Below are positions 1-7,889 of a stretch of DNA of 47,057 nucleotides, one piece after another. Position numbers and translations under genes: made by a program. Location: the NCBI GenBank assembly GCA_002841685.1, contig PHAM01000004.1:1-47057 (forward strand), in the 5' to 3' direction. This stretch comes from Elusimicrobia bacterium HGW-Elusimicrobia-2 (lineage in GTDB: Bacteria; CG03). Each line of letters begins with the position of its first letter. Positions within the stretch are counted from its first letter, which is position 1. Below the pieces are notes generated by a model. The model searched no databases and was not told the DNA's origin. It worked only from the letters and a program-made list of their open reading frames with translations.

Positions 1-2
1 TT

Positions 3-83
3 CTCGAAAAAGCCCTTATAAATCAGTTTACCCAATGGGATCATCCTAATGAAACCCTTAAATCCTTATGCGCATCTATTTAA
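3..83 (+). CDS. possible 3' end of an unknown gene cut by the window edge
   Basis: One frame is open from the left edge to a TAA at 81-83 and would encode a 26-residue tail ending LCASI. The composition (LEKALINQFTQWDHPNETL...) looks protein-like, but 26 codons is too short to exclude chance, and I do not recognise a family. It would converge on the end of mnmE, leaving 65 bp between the two stops. That gap holds only a weak CCGG-ccaaact-CCGG hairpin. Confidence 0.25.
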   Translation, partial: LEKALINQFTQWDHPNETLKSLCASI

Positions 84-148
84 TGCGTTGCATATAACAG
101 TTAACCGGCCAAACTCCGGAAGGAAAAAGGCAGGTATGCCCGAGGGAT

Positions 149-1546
149 TTATTTGCCTATGCAGAATTTTGAGAATATCTCGTTTATCATCTCTTCCCTG
201 AATTCCCGGCCGCTTATTTTGTCCAGTTCGGCGAGGGCCTTTTCAATGAGCCAGACGCTTTCGGCTGGCCTTCGGGAGAGGATTCCGCGGGCTTCTTTGA
301 TTTGGGAAAGACAGTTTTCCAGGCAATCGGCCTGACGCGCGGAAGTGAGGAGAGCGTCGTCTTCGGAAATAAAAGAGCCTGAAACGAGATGTCTGGCCAG
401 GCGCTTTTTGAGGCCGCTTATTCCCTCACCCTTCAGGCAGGATATATAGACAGGGCTGAACATATTTTTCGGTAGCGCTTTTTTTCCCAGGTCTATTTTG
501 TTGCCGGCCATGATGGTTTTTTTACGGAAAGGCCCGAGTATCCGGACAATGTTCATGTCCTGCTCATCGGCTTTTTTTGAAGCGTCGAAAACAAAGATTA
601 TAATGTCCGCCTTATTTATGGCATCCATGGTTTTGTCCATACCCATTTTTTCTATCACACCTCTCGGTTTTTTTCTTAAGCCCGCCGTGTCGTAGAGTTC
701 AGCGGGTATTCCGCCTATCTCAACGCTTTCCCTGATTATATCTCTCGTTGTTCCGGGAATGGCTGTGACAATTGCCCGCTCGGATGAGCTGAGCGCGTTT
801 ATGAGTGAGGATTTTCCCACATTCGGTTTCCCCGCTATCACTATTTTTACCCCTTCGCTGAAGAGCCGTCCGGCCTCGTATCCGTCAAGCAGCCGGGCGC
901 TATCTTCTTCCGCGCGCGAGATGTTCTTTTTTATTTTTGCCAGGCTCAGCGGAATATCGTCTTCGGGAAAATCTATAGCGGCGTTGAGTTCCGCGGCGGA
1001 TGTTATGAGTAGTTTCCGCAGCTCATCCAATTTTCGTGAAAGTTTTCCGCCCATCTGTGCCGCGGCGATTTTTGCCGCTCTCTCGCCACGCGCGCTTATT
1101 ATACCGGCGACGGATTCAGCCTGGATGAGATCTATGCGGCCGTTTAAAAAAGCCCGTTTTGTGAATTCTCCGGGTTCGGCGGCTCTGGAGCCGTGCTCCA
1201 GGATGAGCTGAAAGATTTTTTTTATTATAACCGGGCCGCCGTGCGATGAGATCTCGGCGACATCTTCGCGCGTGTAGCTGCGGGGGCTGCGCATAAGAAA
1301 AACGAGAACCTCGTCTACGACTTCCCCGCCGTCGTGTATGCGCCCGTATGTGACGCTGTGCGAGGCGATATCATTTATTTTTTTATGACCCGCGGGGTTG
1401 AAGATTTTCTCAAGGATTTTTGTTGTGCTTTTTCCGCTTATCCGTATCAATCCGACGCTCGCGTGTCCCCATGCGCTTATTGGTGCGGCTATGGTGTCGG
1501 GGTAATATTTTGCCTTTCCGGCGGAATGTTCCCGCGCTCCGGTCAT
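149..1546 (-). CDS. mnmE: tRNA modification GTPase MnmE (TrmE)
   Basis: With MnmG, MnmE installs the carboxymethylaminomethyl or aminomethyl group on U34 of certain tRNAs, using formyl-THF and GTP. The 465-residue protein begins MTGAREHS. It has the N-terminal THF-binding domain (DTIAAPISAWG...), an inserted G domain with P-loop GKPNVGKSS, DTAG and NKID motifs, and the diagnostic C-terminal FCIGK whose Cys is essential in the family. The ORF-track version is extended upstream into yidC. I place the start at 1546 because its ATG overlaps the yidC stop as ATGA, the translational-coupling pattern used throughout this window. It is the last gene of the rpmH-rnpA-yidD-yidC-mnmE run. The usual neighbours mnmG and rsmG do not follow here; rsmG is about 41 kb away. 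Confidence 0.96.
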   Translation of the reverse strand: MTGAREHSAGKAKYYPDTIAAPISAWGHASVGLIRISGKSTTKILEKIFNPAGHKKINDIASHSVTYGRIHDGGEVVDEVLVFLMRSPRSYTREDVAEISSHGGPVIIKKIFQLILEHGSRAAEPGEFTKRAFLNGRIDLIQAESVAGIISARGERAAKIAAAQMGGKLSRKLDELRKLLITSAAELNAAIDFPEDDIPLSLAKIKKNISRAEEDSARLLDGYEAGRLFSEGVKIVIAGKPNVGKSSLINALSSSERAIVTAIPGTTRDIIRESVEIGGIPAELYDTAGLRKKPRGVIEKMGMDKTMDAINKADIIIFVFDASKKADEQDMNIVRILGPFRKKTIMAGNKIDLGKKALPKNMFSPVYISCLKGEGISGLKKRLARHLVSGSFISEDDALLTSARQADCLENCLSQIKEARGILSRRPAESVWLIEKALAELDKISGREFREEMINEIFSKFCIGK

Positions 1547-3036
1547 TTTATTTTTTTCAGTAAAATGTGTTCGGTCAGGGTGATGACGTTGCTTGTCAGC
1601 CAGTAAAGTACGAGCCCTGACGGGAATTTCAGGAATATGAAAGTGAAGAACAGCGGCATAAGGAGCAGCATCTTCTGGGTGGGATCCGTTATGGTTAACT
1701 TTTGCTGAAAAAACATTGTGGCGCCCATAAGGAGCGGCAGAGGCCCTATCGGCCATGAACCTATGAAAGGCAGGAAGGCGGGCAGATGGCCGAAAAGCAT
1801 ATCCGGCCTTGAAAGGTCGGTGAGCCAGAAAATAAAAGGAGCGCCCCTGAGCTCAACAAGGCCCTGGAGCATTGTGAACAAACTCCAGAAAATAGGTATC
1901 TGTATCAGCACGGGGAGGCATCCCCCCAGGGGGTTCACTTTCTGCACGCGGTAAAGATTGAGCAGCTCCTCGTTCATGCGCTTGGGGTCATCCTTGTACT
2001 GTGACTGCAGTTTTTTGACATAGGGCTGTATGCGTTTCATGGCTTCCGCGGATTTGATATTTTTCTTTGTCAGCGGAAACATGAAGAGTTGTATGATCAG
2101 CGTCAGCAGACATATTGACCAGCCGTAATTGCCGAAGATGCCGTAAAAGAAATTGAGTATCTGGATGAAGAAAACGCTTATAAAGGAAAAGAGTCCGAGG
2201 TTCAGTGTTTTCTCAAGGCCGTTTTTCCTCGCGGATAAACCGGAATAGGATTTTTCAGCCGCGAGTATTTTCAGTTTCAGCGATTTGCCTTCAGGCGAGA
2301 ACACTATTTCCGGATTCGTCTGCTTAGGGTCAACGGCGAAAGAAGTTTTCCCTGAGGGAAAGAACGCCAGCAGGAAATATCTGTTTGAAACGCTCACCCA
2401 TTCGGACAGGGCGCTTTCCAGGGGAGAAGATATTTTTTTTATTTTTTCGCCGTTGTTGAAATGGAATAGCTGCAGCTTCCGTTTTTCCTGCTCTTCCATA
2501 AGTTCGGGGTCGGTGCCTATACCGCCAGCCCAGGCCGCTTCCACATGCGCGTCTCCGGCCGGAGACAGATTGACCCTCATATATTCGTCGTTAAGCGAAT
2601 AAACGGCCGAGGCTGTTTTGTAGGAAAGATGTATCTGGGAGCCACTTTTTCTCACAACGGGGTCTTGAAGCGCTGCGCCGCTGGCATAAAAACGGAAGGG
2701 CCTTGTTTCGCCCTCTTTGATAAGATCTACCTCGCCGTTTTTTTCCCTGATGAAAAGATGGCGTATGTCGCCCGATTCTTTCCCTATAAGGCAGCGCATT
2801 GAAGAATTTGATATTTCCAGGGTATCCTCTTCGCGGGGTGCGGGGATTTCCTGAACTTCCTGGCGTTTTGTCTCAGGGGCAGCGACGGTTTTTTTCTCGA
2901 TCGGTGAAGCGCTTGTTGTTTGAGGCGCGCGCTCAGCCGGCGGATTTTGTTTTTTGGAAATAGCGCTCCACCACAAGGCCAGCACTATAAATGAGAGAGC
3001 TACTGCCAGAGCCGAGCGTTTGTCCATATCGTTCAT
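1543..3036 (-). CDS. yidC: membrane protein insertase YidC
   Basis: YidC inserts and folds inner-membrane proteins, alone or with SecYEG. The 497-residue protein has an N-terminal membrane anchor (SALAVALSFIVLALWW), a large periplasmic domain (roughly residues 55-270) typical of diderm YidC, and the conserved C-terminal five-helix core, including FPLTKKNIKSAEAM and GCLPVLIQIPIFWSLF. The start is supported by AAGGAG 8 nt upstream of ATG. An in-frame Met at residue 4 is an alternative. It sits between yidD and mnmE and overlaps mnmE by 4 bp. The periplasmic domain fits a Gram-negative-type envelope rather than the short Gram-positive form. Confidence 0.97.
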   Translation of the reverse strand: MNDMDKRSALAVALSFIVLALWWSAISKKQNPPAERAPQTTSASPIEKKTVAAPETKRQEVQEIPAPREEDTLEISNSSMRCLIGKESGDIRHLFIREKNGEVDLIKEGETRPFRFYASGAALQDPVVRKSGSQIHLSYKTASAVYSLNDEYMRVNLSPAGDAHVEAAWAGGIGTDPELMEEQEKRKLQLFHFNNGEKIKKISSPLESALSEWVSVSNRYFLLAFFPSGKTSFAVDPKQTNPEIVFSPEGKSLKLKILAAEKSYSGLSARKNGLEKTLNLGLFSFISVFFIQILNFFYGIFGNYGWSICLLTLIIQLFMFPLTKKNIKSAEAMKRIQPYVKKLQSQYKDDPKRMNEELLNLYRVQKVNPLGGCLPVLIQIPIFWSLFTMLQGLVELRGAPFIFWLTDLSRPDMLFGHLPAFLPFIGSWPIGPLPLLMGATMFFQQKLTITDPTQKMLLLMPLFFTFIFLKFPSGLVLYWLTSNVITLTEHILLKKIK

Positions 3037-3067
3037 AATAATTTCTCCTTAAATTTTTAAACCGGCG

Positions 3068-3280
3068 CTATGGCAGATCCACGCCGCCGCGGGCGAAGGG
3101 ATGGCAACGCATCAATCTCAGAAAACTTTTAAAAGAACCTTTCACGATGCCGTATTTTTCAAGAGCCTCAAGAAAATAATTTGAGCAGGACGGATAGAAT
3201 CTGCATGAAGGCGTTCTCGGAACGGCCTGCCATATTTTCACGGGAAAACTCAGCGCGCTTTTCAACAAATTCATAAACAT
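3068..3280 (-). CDS. yidD: membrane protein insertion efficiency factor YidD
   Basis: This is a small (about 70 aa) inner-face membrane-associated protein of the YidD family, thought to help YidC-dependent insertion. The family signature is clear: [19 protein letters not shown], then [14 protein letters not shown]. The ORF track calls a 145-aa version, but its first half runs antiparallel to no known domain and through rnpA. Two starts fit: ATG at 3280 with AGAGG about 10 nt upstream, or ATG at 3274, which forms an ATGA overlap with the rnpA stop. I prefer 3280 for its ribosome-binding site. Confidence 0.93.
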   Translation of the reverse strand: MFMNLLKSALSFPVKIWQAVPRTPSCRFYPSCSNYFLEALEKYGIVKGSFKSFLRLMRCHPFARGGVDLP

Positions 3281-3573
3281 TTGGTAAGAACCTCTTTCAG
3301 GGATTGCGAAAATTCGCCGTATTCGGCCGGCGGCGCCTTTCTCAGTGTCACGCATATATCGCTTCTTCCTTCCATGCCCAATGTCCGCGAGCTTTCCCTT
3401 ATCCATCTTTTGATTTTGTTTCTCCGCACGGCCAAAGGTATGATGCGTTTGGCTATCCTTAAACGAATATGCCCTTCCGGCGAAGGATCCCTCAGTACAA
3501 AACATCTGAAAAACTGATTTTCTGTGAATTTATTACGGTGTGAGTTTTTTTCTGCCTTTCTTGCGTCTTGCAT
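3271..3573 (-). CDS. rnpA: ribonuclease P protein component
   Basis: This is the protein subunit of RNase P, which matures tRNA 5' ends. The 100-residue product has the basic RNR-type signature [12 protein letters not shown] and an [17 protein letters not shown] strand-helix segment that aligns with the family core. The N-terminus before it is short and weakly conserved. The only ATG in frame (3573) lies inside rpmH, giving a 41-bp overlap in a different frame. Downstream of it there is no ATG, GTG or TTG before the conserved region. The 3' end overlaps yidD. The order rpmH-rnpA-yidD-yidC is standard. Confidence 0.92.
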   Translation of the reverse strand: MQDARKAEKNSHRNKFTENQFFRCFVLRDPSPEGHIRLRIAKRIIPLAVRRNKIKRWIRESSRTLGMEGRSDICVTLRKAPPAEYGEFSQSLKEVLTKCL

Positions 3574-3667
3574 TCAAAACATTCACTCCGGAAGATGTCT
3601 GCATCCTCTTTCTAAAACCGTGCACCCTTGCCCGCTTTTTTTTATGTGGCTGATATGTTCTTTTCAT
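3533..3667 (-). CDS. rpmH: 50S ribosomal protein L34
   Basis: L34 is a 44-residue, highly basic protein of the large ribosomal subunit. I translated it by hand because it is below the ORF-track length limit: it starts [18 protein letters not shown] and ends KKGRKKLTP. It has the usual L34 length and signature ([25 protein letters not shown]). Upstream on the same strand is a strong TTGACA with a TATAAG/AAGAAT -10 region. Its last 41 bp overlap the start of rnpA. Confidence 0.97.
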   Translation of the reverse strand: MKRTYQPHKKKRARVHGFRKRMQTSSGVNVLNARRKKGRKKLTP

Positions 3668-3674
3668 AGACAGA

Positions 3675-3703
3675 ATTCTTATAAAAAAACGGGCTTTTGT
3701 CAA
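3675..3703 (-). promoter_or_regulatory. rpmH promoter
   Basis: On the minus strand a perfect TTGACA (3703-3698) precedes a TATAAGAAT stretch, which gives -10 readings of TATAAG (14-nt spacing) to AAGAAT (17-nt spacing). The -35 bases overlap the -35 of the divergent nth promoter. Inferred from motif matching only. Confidence 0.6.
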
Positions 3704-3727
3704 TTGCCGCTTTGATTTTGTTATAAT
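3697..3727 (+). promoter_or_regulatory. nth promoter, leaderless-type
   Basis: TTGTCA (3697-3702) and a perfect TATAAT (3722-3727) are separated by 19 nt. The -10 box ends only 5 nt before the nth ATG and no Shine-Dalgarno sequence is present. The transcript would therefore start at or next to the ATG. Confidence 0.6.
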
Positions 3728-3732
3728 ACGGG

Positions 3733-4365
3733 ATGAAAACAGAGGCTCTAAAAATATACCGTCTTTTGAAAGAACATTATCCCCGCGCCCGCATAGCCCT
3801 GCAGTATAAAAGCCCCTGGGAGCTTCTTGTGGCGACGGTTCTTTCGGCTCAGTGCACGGACAAAAGGGTGAACATGGTGACGGAAAAGCTCTTCGCCAAA
3901 TACAGGTCCGTAAAAGAATATGCCTCGGCCGATATAAATGAGTTTGAAAATGACATACACACCACGGGGTTTTTCAGGAACAAAGCCAAAAACATTTTGG
4001 ATTCCGCTAAAATAATCCTGAAAAAACATAAAGGCGAAGTGCCCCGGACAATGGAAGAACTCACCGCTCTTCCGGGCATAGGCCGGAAAACCGCCAATAT
4101 CATAAGCTTCAATGCTTTCGGCCAAATTTTCGGCATAGCCGTGGACACCCATGTGGGGCGCCTGTCTCAGAGACTGGGCTTGAGCGGCCGCAAAGATCCC
4201 CTGAAGATCGAACAGGATCTTATGGGATTATTCCCAAAAAAAGACTGGGGCAGGATATCCTATCTGTTTATAGAACACGGCCGCGCCGTTTGCGCGGCAA
4301 AGAAACCTGACTGTGATATCTGTTTTTTAAAAGGTCTTTGCCCCCGCAAACCCTATTCCAAATAG
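3733..4365 (+). CDS. nth: endonuclease III
   Basis: This is a base-excision-repair DNA glycosylase/AP lyase that removes oxidised pyrimidines. The 210-residue protein has the usual Nth length. The helix-hairpin-helix LPGIGRKTA contains the catalytic Lys of the family (GxGRKTA), and the catalytic Asp lies in [10 protein letters not shown]-terminal [4Fe-4S] ligand set is present as C-x6-C-x2-C-x5-C ([17 protein letters not shown]). It is a single plus-strand gene diverging from rpmH and converging on hisF, with only 5 bp between stops. It has no ribosome-binding site and is preceded by a -10 box 5 nt away, so it is a leaderless candidate. Confidence 0.97.
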   Translation: MKTEALKIYRLLKEHYPRARIALQYKSPWELLVATVLSAQCTDKRVNMVTEKLFAKYRSVKEYASADINEFENDIHTTGFFRNKAKNILDSAKIILKKHKGEVPRTMEELTALPGIGRKTANIISFNAFGQIFGIAVDTHVGRLSQRLGLSGRKDPLKIEQDLMGLFPKKDWGRISYLFIEHGRAVCAAKKPDCDICFLKGLCPRKPYSK

Positions 4366-4370
4366 GCGCG

Positions 4371-5159
4371 TTATATGCGGACGGGAATATTGTTCTCCCG
4401 CAGATATTTTTTTGTTTCTGTGATAGAGAATTTCCCGAAGTGAAATATTGACGCGGCCAGGACCGCGTCGGCTTTGCCCTTATCAAGGGCGTCTTTAAGA
4501 TGGATCAGCTCGCCCGCCCCTCCCGAGGCGATAACCGGCACACTGACGGCTTCCGAGACAGCAGCGGTCAGTTCTATATCAAAACCCGACTGCGTGCCGT
4601 CTTTGTCCATACTGGTGAGAAGTATTTCGCCTGAGCCGAGTTCCACGGTTTTTTTTGCCCAGTATATCACATCTATTCCGGTGGCTTTTCTGCCGCCGTA
4701 GGTATAGACTTCCCATTTCCCCGGGGCTGTTTTTTTGGCGTCTATCGCCGTGATGATGCACTGCGCACCGAATTCGCGCGAGGCTTCGCGGATGAGCGAG
4801 GGGTTCTCCACCGCCGATGTGTTCATGGATACTTTGTCCGCTCCCGCTTTCAGGAGGTCCGAGATATCGGAGAGTTTTCTTATTCCGCCGCCCACCGTCA
4901 GCGGGATGAATACCTGTTCGGCCGTTTTCGCCACTATCTCCAGCATCGCCGGCCGCTTTTCCACGGAAGCTGTTATATCGAGATAAACCAGCTCGTCGGC
5001 CCCGGCCCGCGCGTAAGCGGCGGCGATTTGCACAGGGTCACCGGCGTCCACCAGGTCAACGAAATTCACGCCTTTCACCACTCTGCCGTTTTTAACGTCA
5101 AGGCAGGGTATTATTCTTTTTGCCAGGGCGCTGCTTTTCCGCTTTTGGGGATCATTCAT
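4371..5159 (-). CDS. hisF: imidazole glycerol phosphate synthase subunit HisF
   Basis: HisF is the cyclase subunit. It takes ammonia from HisH and converts PRFAR into IGP and AICAR for histidine and purine synthesis. The 262-residue (beta/alpha)8 barrel contains the signature [20 protein letters not shown] with the catalytic Asp, [10 protein letters not shown], and a later ITAIDAKK carrying the second catalytic Asp. The product has about 11 extra residues ([10 protein letters not shown]) before the usual MLAKRI start. A GGGGG run upstream of this ATG and the 8-bp overlap with hisH support the longer start. No other his genes lie in the window. Confidence 0.96.
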   Translation of the reverse strand: MNDPQKRKSSALAKRIIPCLDVKNGRVVKGVNFVDLVDAGDPVQIAAAYARAGADELVYLDITASVEKRPAMLEIVAKTAEQVFIPLTVGGGIRKLSDISDLLKAGADKVSMNTSAVENPSLIREASREFGAQCIITAIDAKKTAPGKWEVYTYGGRKATGIDVIYWAKKTVELGSGEILLTSMDKDGTQSGFDIELTAAVSEAVSVPVIASGGAGELIHLKDALDKGKADAVLAASIFHFGKFSITETKKYLRENNIPVRI

Positions 5160-5790
5160 TTTTTCCCCCGCATCTGGCTATGAAGTTTTTCATTATCCTC
5201 AACCCGTCCTTTCCGCTTTTTTCCGGATGGAACTGCACGGCCCAGAGATTGTCTTTAACGACGGATGAGGCGAATTCATCGCCGTAATCCGTTGTTGAAG
5301 ATACGAGAGCCGCATCTTCGGGTGACACATAATAGGAGTGCACGAAATAAAAATAGCTTTCGTCGGCTATTCCCTCGAACATTCCGCTCTCACCCGTGGG
5401 ACTGTTTTGGAATTTCACCTTGTTCCAGCCCATGTGAGGTATTTTCAGATCGTTTCTGAAAAGTTTTACCTTCCCTTTTATTATGTCCATCCCCGGCGAG
5501 GAGCCGTGTTCTTCGCTGACGCTGAAGAGCATCTGAAGGCCGAGACATATTCCCAGGCACGGTTTCCCGGCCTCTATTTGCGAGTTGATAACTTTTATGA
5601 GCCCCGCTTTTTTCAGATTCTCCATTCCTTTGCCGAAAGCGCCCACACCCGGCAGGACAATACCGTCGGAACTTTCTATTTTTTTGATTTCAGCGCTGAT
5701 GCGCACATCTCCTCCGGCAAGCGCCAGGGCCTTGCTGACGCTCCGGATGTTACCCAGGCCATAATCTATCACGGTGATGGAAGGGCTCAT
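5152..5790 (-). CDS. hisH: imidazole glycerol phosphate synthase glutaminase subunit HisH
   Basis: HisH is the class-I glutamine amidotransferase partner of HisF. It hydrolyses glutamine and channels ammonia to it. The 212-residue protein starts [14 protein letters not shown] and has the nucleophile elbow [12 protein letters not shown] with the catalytic Cys, plus the His/Glu pair in [10 protein letters not shown] chose the ATG at 5790 over the ORF-track start. It has AGGAG 6 nt upstream, forms an ATGA overlap with the preceding acyltransferase stop, and begins just before the conserved first strand. It overlaps hisF by 8 bp, so the subunits are probably made in step. Confidence 0.95.
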   Translation of the reverse strand: MSPSITVIDYGLGNIRSVSKALALAGGDVRISAEIKKIESSDGIVLPGVGAFGKGMENLKKAGLIKVINSQIEAGKPCLGICLGLQMLFSVSEEHGSSPGMDIIKGKVKLFRNDLKIPHMGWNKVKFQNSPTGESGMFEGIADESYFYFVHSYYVSPEDAALVSSTTDYGDEFASSVVKDNLWAVQFHPEKSGKDGLRIMKNFIARCGGKNE

Positions 5791-6680
5791 CTCCATCTCC
5801 TGTGAAACCACCACCACTGCCCCGGATAGTTTCTTATGTTTTTTTCAATTTGATCGGTGAATTTCTGCGTGTTTTCGGATTCATCGCTGCCGATGGGAAT
5901 GGCTTTGCCTATGTTTATTACATGCTTTGCGCCTTTGCGGATAATGAAAGCCGGTAGTACAGTTGCGGAAGTTTTACGCGCGAGAGTGTCTGCCCCCGTC
6001 GCGGTGAGAACGTCTCTGCCGAAAAATTTTGTCATTATGCCGTTTGAAAACCGCTGATCCACAAATATGAAAAGGGAATGGCCGCTTTTTAATTCTTTAA
6101 GAGATCTTTTCAAGGCAATAAAACGCGGTTTATAATATATGATAGTTTTGGAAATATTATCGGGCTTGGCCAGACGCTGCCGGTAAACATTAAACATGTT
6201 CTCCACATATTTATTGGATACCGCCTTGAGTATGAGGTGCATATCAAATTTATCCAGAATGAATTTGCACACCATCAGAGGGAATTGGCCTATGTGCCCT
6301 GAAATGAAAAGAACGGGGCCTTTCTTCAGCGCCTCAGTGTAGTTTTCAAGACCGCTGTATTCAAATCGGCGGTTTATTTCAGCGGTCCCGCGGCAATAAA
6401 AATAACGCATCTCCAAAACGCCTCTGACAAAATTCTGAAAAGATTTTATAGCTATTTTTTTCTTTTCATTCTTTGTTTTTAAATCGCCGAAAGCTTTATC
6501 CAAATTACGGAGAGCTGTTTGTCTTCGGGGGAATAAGATAAAGTAACATAAGCAGCCGATTATGTCCGCGAGTTTGTTTAAAAAGTGTATGGAACACGGC
6601 GTCAGTAGGAAAAAAAACAATTTTAATTTTAGGAAAAGTATGAAATCCAGTATTTGTTTTGCGTTTTTTCCAACTTTCAT
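5787..6680 (-). CDS. LpxL/HtrB-family acyltransferase, catalytic acid replaced
   Basis: The 297-residue protein belongs to the lysophospholipid acyltransferase superfamily of late lipid A acyltransferases. It has an N-terminal hydrophobic anchor (about residues 9-50), the family block FVDQRFSNGIMTKFFGR, and the C-terminal [12 protein letters not shown] that is nearly diagnostic. The catalytic HX4(D/E) motif reads GHIGQFPL. The His is present but the acidic residue is Pro, so normal acyl transfer is doubtful, or another residue substitutes. The product is Phe/Lys-rich and the gene is AT-richer than its neighbours. It is cotranscribed with hisH-hisF by a 4-bp overlap, an unusual partner for histidine synthesis. 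Confidence 0.85.
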   Translation of the reverse strand: MKVGKNAKQILDFILFLKLKLFFFLLTPCSIHFLNKLADIIGCLCYFILFPRRQTALRNLDKAFGDLKTKNEKKKIAIKSFQNFVRGVLEMRYFYCRGTAEINRRFEYSGLENYTEALKKGPVLFISGHIGQFPLMVCKFILDKFDMHLILKAVSNKYVENMFNVYRQRLAKPDNISKTIIYYKPRFIALKRSLKELKSGHSLFIFVDQRFSNGIMTKFFGRDVLTATGADTLARKTSATVLPAFIIRKGAKHVINIGKAIPIGSDESENTQKFTDQIEKNIRNYPGQWWWFHRRWR

Positions 6681-6691
6681 ATTTTCTTTTT

Positions 6692-6762
6692 AGCGGGTGA
6701 GGGGAATCGAACCCCCGTCTTCAGCTTGGGAAGCTGACATTCTACCATTGAACCACACCCGC
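6692..6762 (-). tRNA. tRNA-Gly (anticodon CCC)
   Basis: On the minus strand GCGGGTG pairs with CACCCGC as a perfect 7-bp acceptor. The T arm is GGGGGTTCGATTCCCC-like. The anticodon arm TCAGC-TTCCCAA-GCTGA gives anticodon CCC, reading GGG. The discriminator is U73, as usual for bacterial tRNA-Gly. No 3' CCA is encoded. It lies between ftsW and the acyltransferase and could be processed from their transcript. Confidence 0.95.
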
Positions 6763-6779
6763 GCAATTTTGTTTCGCGT

Positions 6780-7889
6780 TCATCCCAGCATCCGTTCGGC
6801 GCTTTCCATGTAAACGCTTATTATAAGCCCCAGGGCTATGTAAGTCGCCATGAGGTTGGAGCCGCCGTAACTCATGAACGGCAGCGCCAGTCCTTTTGTC
6901 GGCAGCAGCCCCAGTCCCACCGCGATATTGGCAAAAGCCCCCAGCGCTATGAGAGTCGTCAGTCCCCCCACGAGTATCCTCGAGAACTTGTCCCTGCACC
7001 TCTTTGCCATTTCAAAGCCGATTATAACAAAAACAGCGAATAATAAAAGAATCAGAAAAGAACCTATGATCCCGAATTCCTCGCAGATAACGGAGAAAAG
7101 GAAATCCGTGTGCGCGCAGGGAAGATAGAGCAGTTTTGAAGTCGAGGAGCCCGCTCCTTTTCCGAATACTCCGCCTGAAACAACGGCGATAAGCGATCTC
7201 GTCAGCTGATAGCCTTCGGCACTCCGGTGTTTCAAAGGTTCCATGAACGCGGTGATCCTGTCTCTGCGGTAAGCTGTCCCGAACACGGCCCAGTAGGCGA
7301 AGGGCAACCCGGCCAGCACGATGCCTATCAGCCTGCTCACAGGGACCTCGGCCAGAAAAAATACCACAAGAAACAGTAGAATAAGGGTGACAGCCGTGCC
7401 GAAGTCGGGCTGACTGTACACGAGGCCCGCCAGGCCGAGAAGCAGGATCATGGGCCCCGTTAATATTTTATAATCGTCGAGTTCGCCTCGGTGCCTGTCC
7501 AGATAATCAGCCAGGTACATAACCCATATCACTTTCAGGAATTCACTCGGCTGTATCGCAACCGAGCCGGGAAGAAACAGCCATCGGCGCGCGCCTTTTA
7601 CCGATCGTGTTATTCCGGGTATAAGAATGGCGATGAGAACGATCGTCCCCGCCAGCATCGCCCAGGGTATCACTTTGCGCATGGTCTTTATATCTATTTC
7701 CCAGAGAATGAAAAATATAACGCTGGCTGCGGCCAGCCATATCAGCTGCCGAAGAAAATAGTGGTAGGGATTATTGAGCTCAAAGGAGCTTGTCACCGAA
7801 GTGATGTCAAGGATCATGATCAGGCCCGCGCCTGACAGAAAATAAGCGATCAGGATGAAGAGCTCCTTTAAGTAAGATTTTTTAGCCAT
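6780..7889 (-). CDS. ftsW: peptidoglycan glycosyltransferase FtsW (SEDS family)
   Basis: FtsW is a SEDS-family septal peptidoglycan polymerase that works with its class B PBP. The 369-residue protein is strongly hydrophobic with about ten membrane helices. It has the SEDS/FtsW signature VKGARRWLFLPGSVAIQPSEFLK and, near the C-terminus, LGLLPTKGLALPFMSYGGSNL. It overlaps murD by 22 bp and has no obvious ribosome-binding site, so it probably depends on translational coupling. It ends the dcw run here. The usual following genes murG, murC, murB and ftsQ are not present; tRNA-Gly follows instead. Confidence 0.93.
   Translation of the reverse strand: MAKKSYLKELFILIAYFLSGAGLIMILDITSVTSSFELNNPYHYFLRQLIWLAAASVIFFILWEIDIKTMRKVIPWAMLAGTIVLIAILIPGITRSVKGARRWLFLPGSVAIQPSEFLKVIWVMYLADYLDRHRGELDDYKILTGPMILLLGLAGLVYSQPDFGTAVTLILLFLVVFFLAEVPVSRLIGIVLAGLPFAYWAVFGTAYRRDRITAFMEPLKHRSAEGYQLTRSLIAVVSGGVFGKGAGSSTSKLLYLPCAHTDFLFSVICEEFGIIGSFLILLLFAVFVIIGFEMAKRCRDKFSRILVGGLTTLIALGAFANIAVGLGLLPTKGLALPFMSYGGSNLMATYIALGLIISVYMESAERMLG

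Noticed and set aside
120-148. attC-like or terminator hairpin after mnmE
   Set aside because: Only a 4-bp CCGG stem without a T-run or R/L box pairs could be found.
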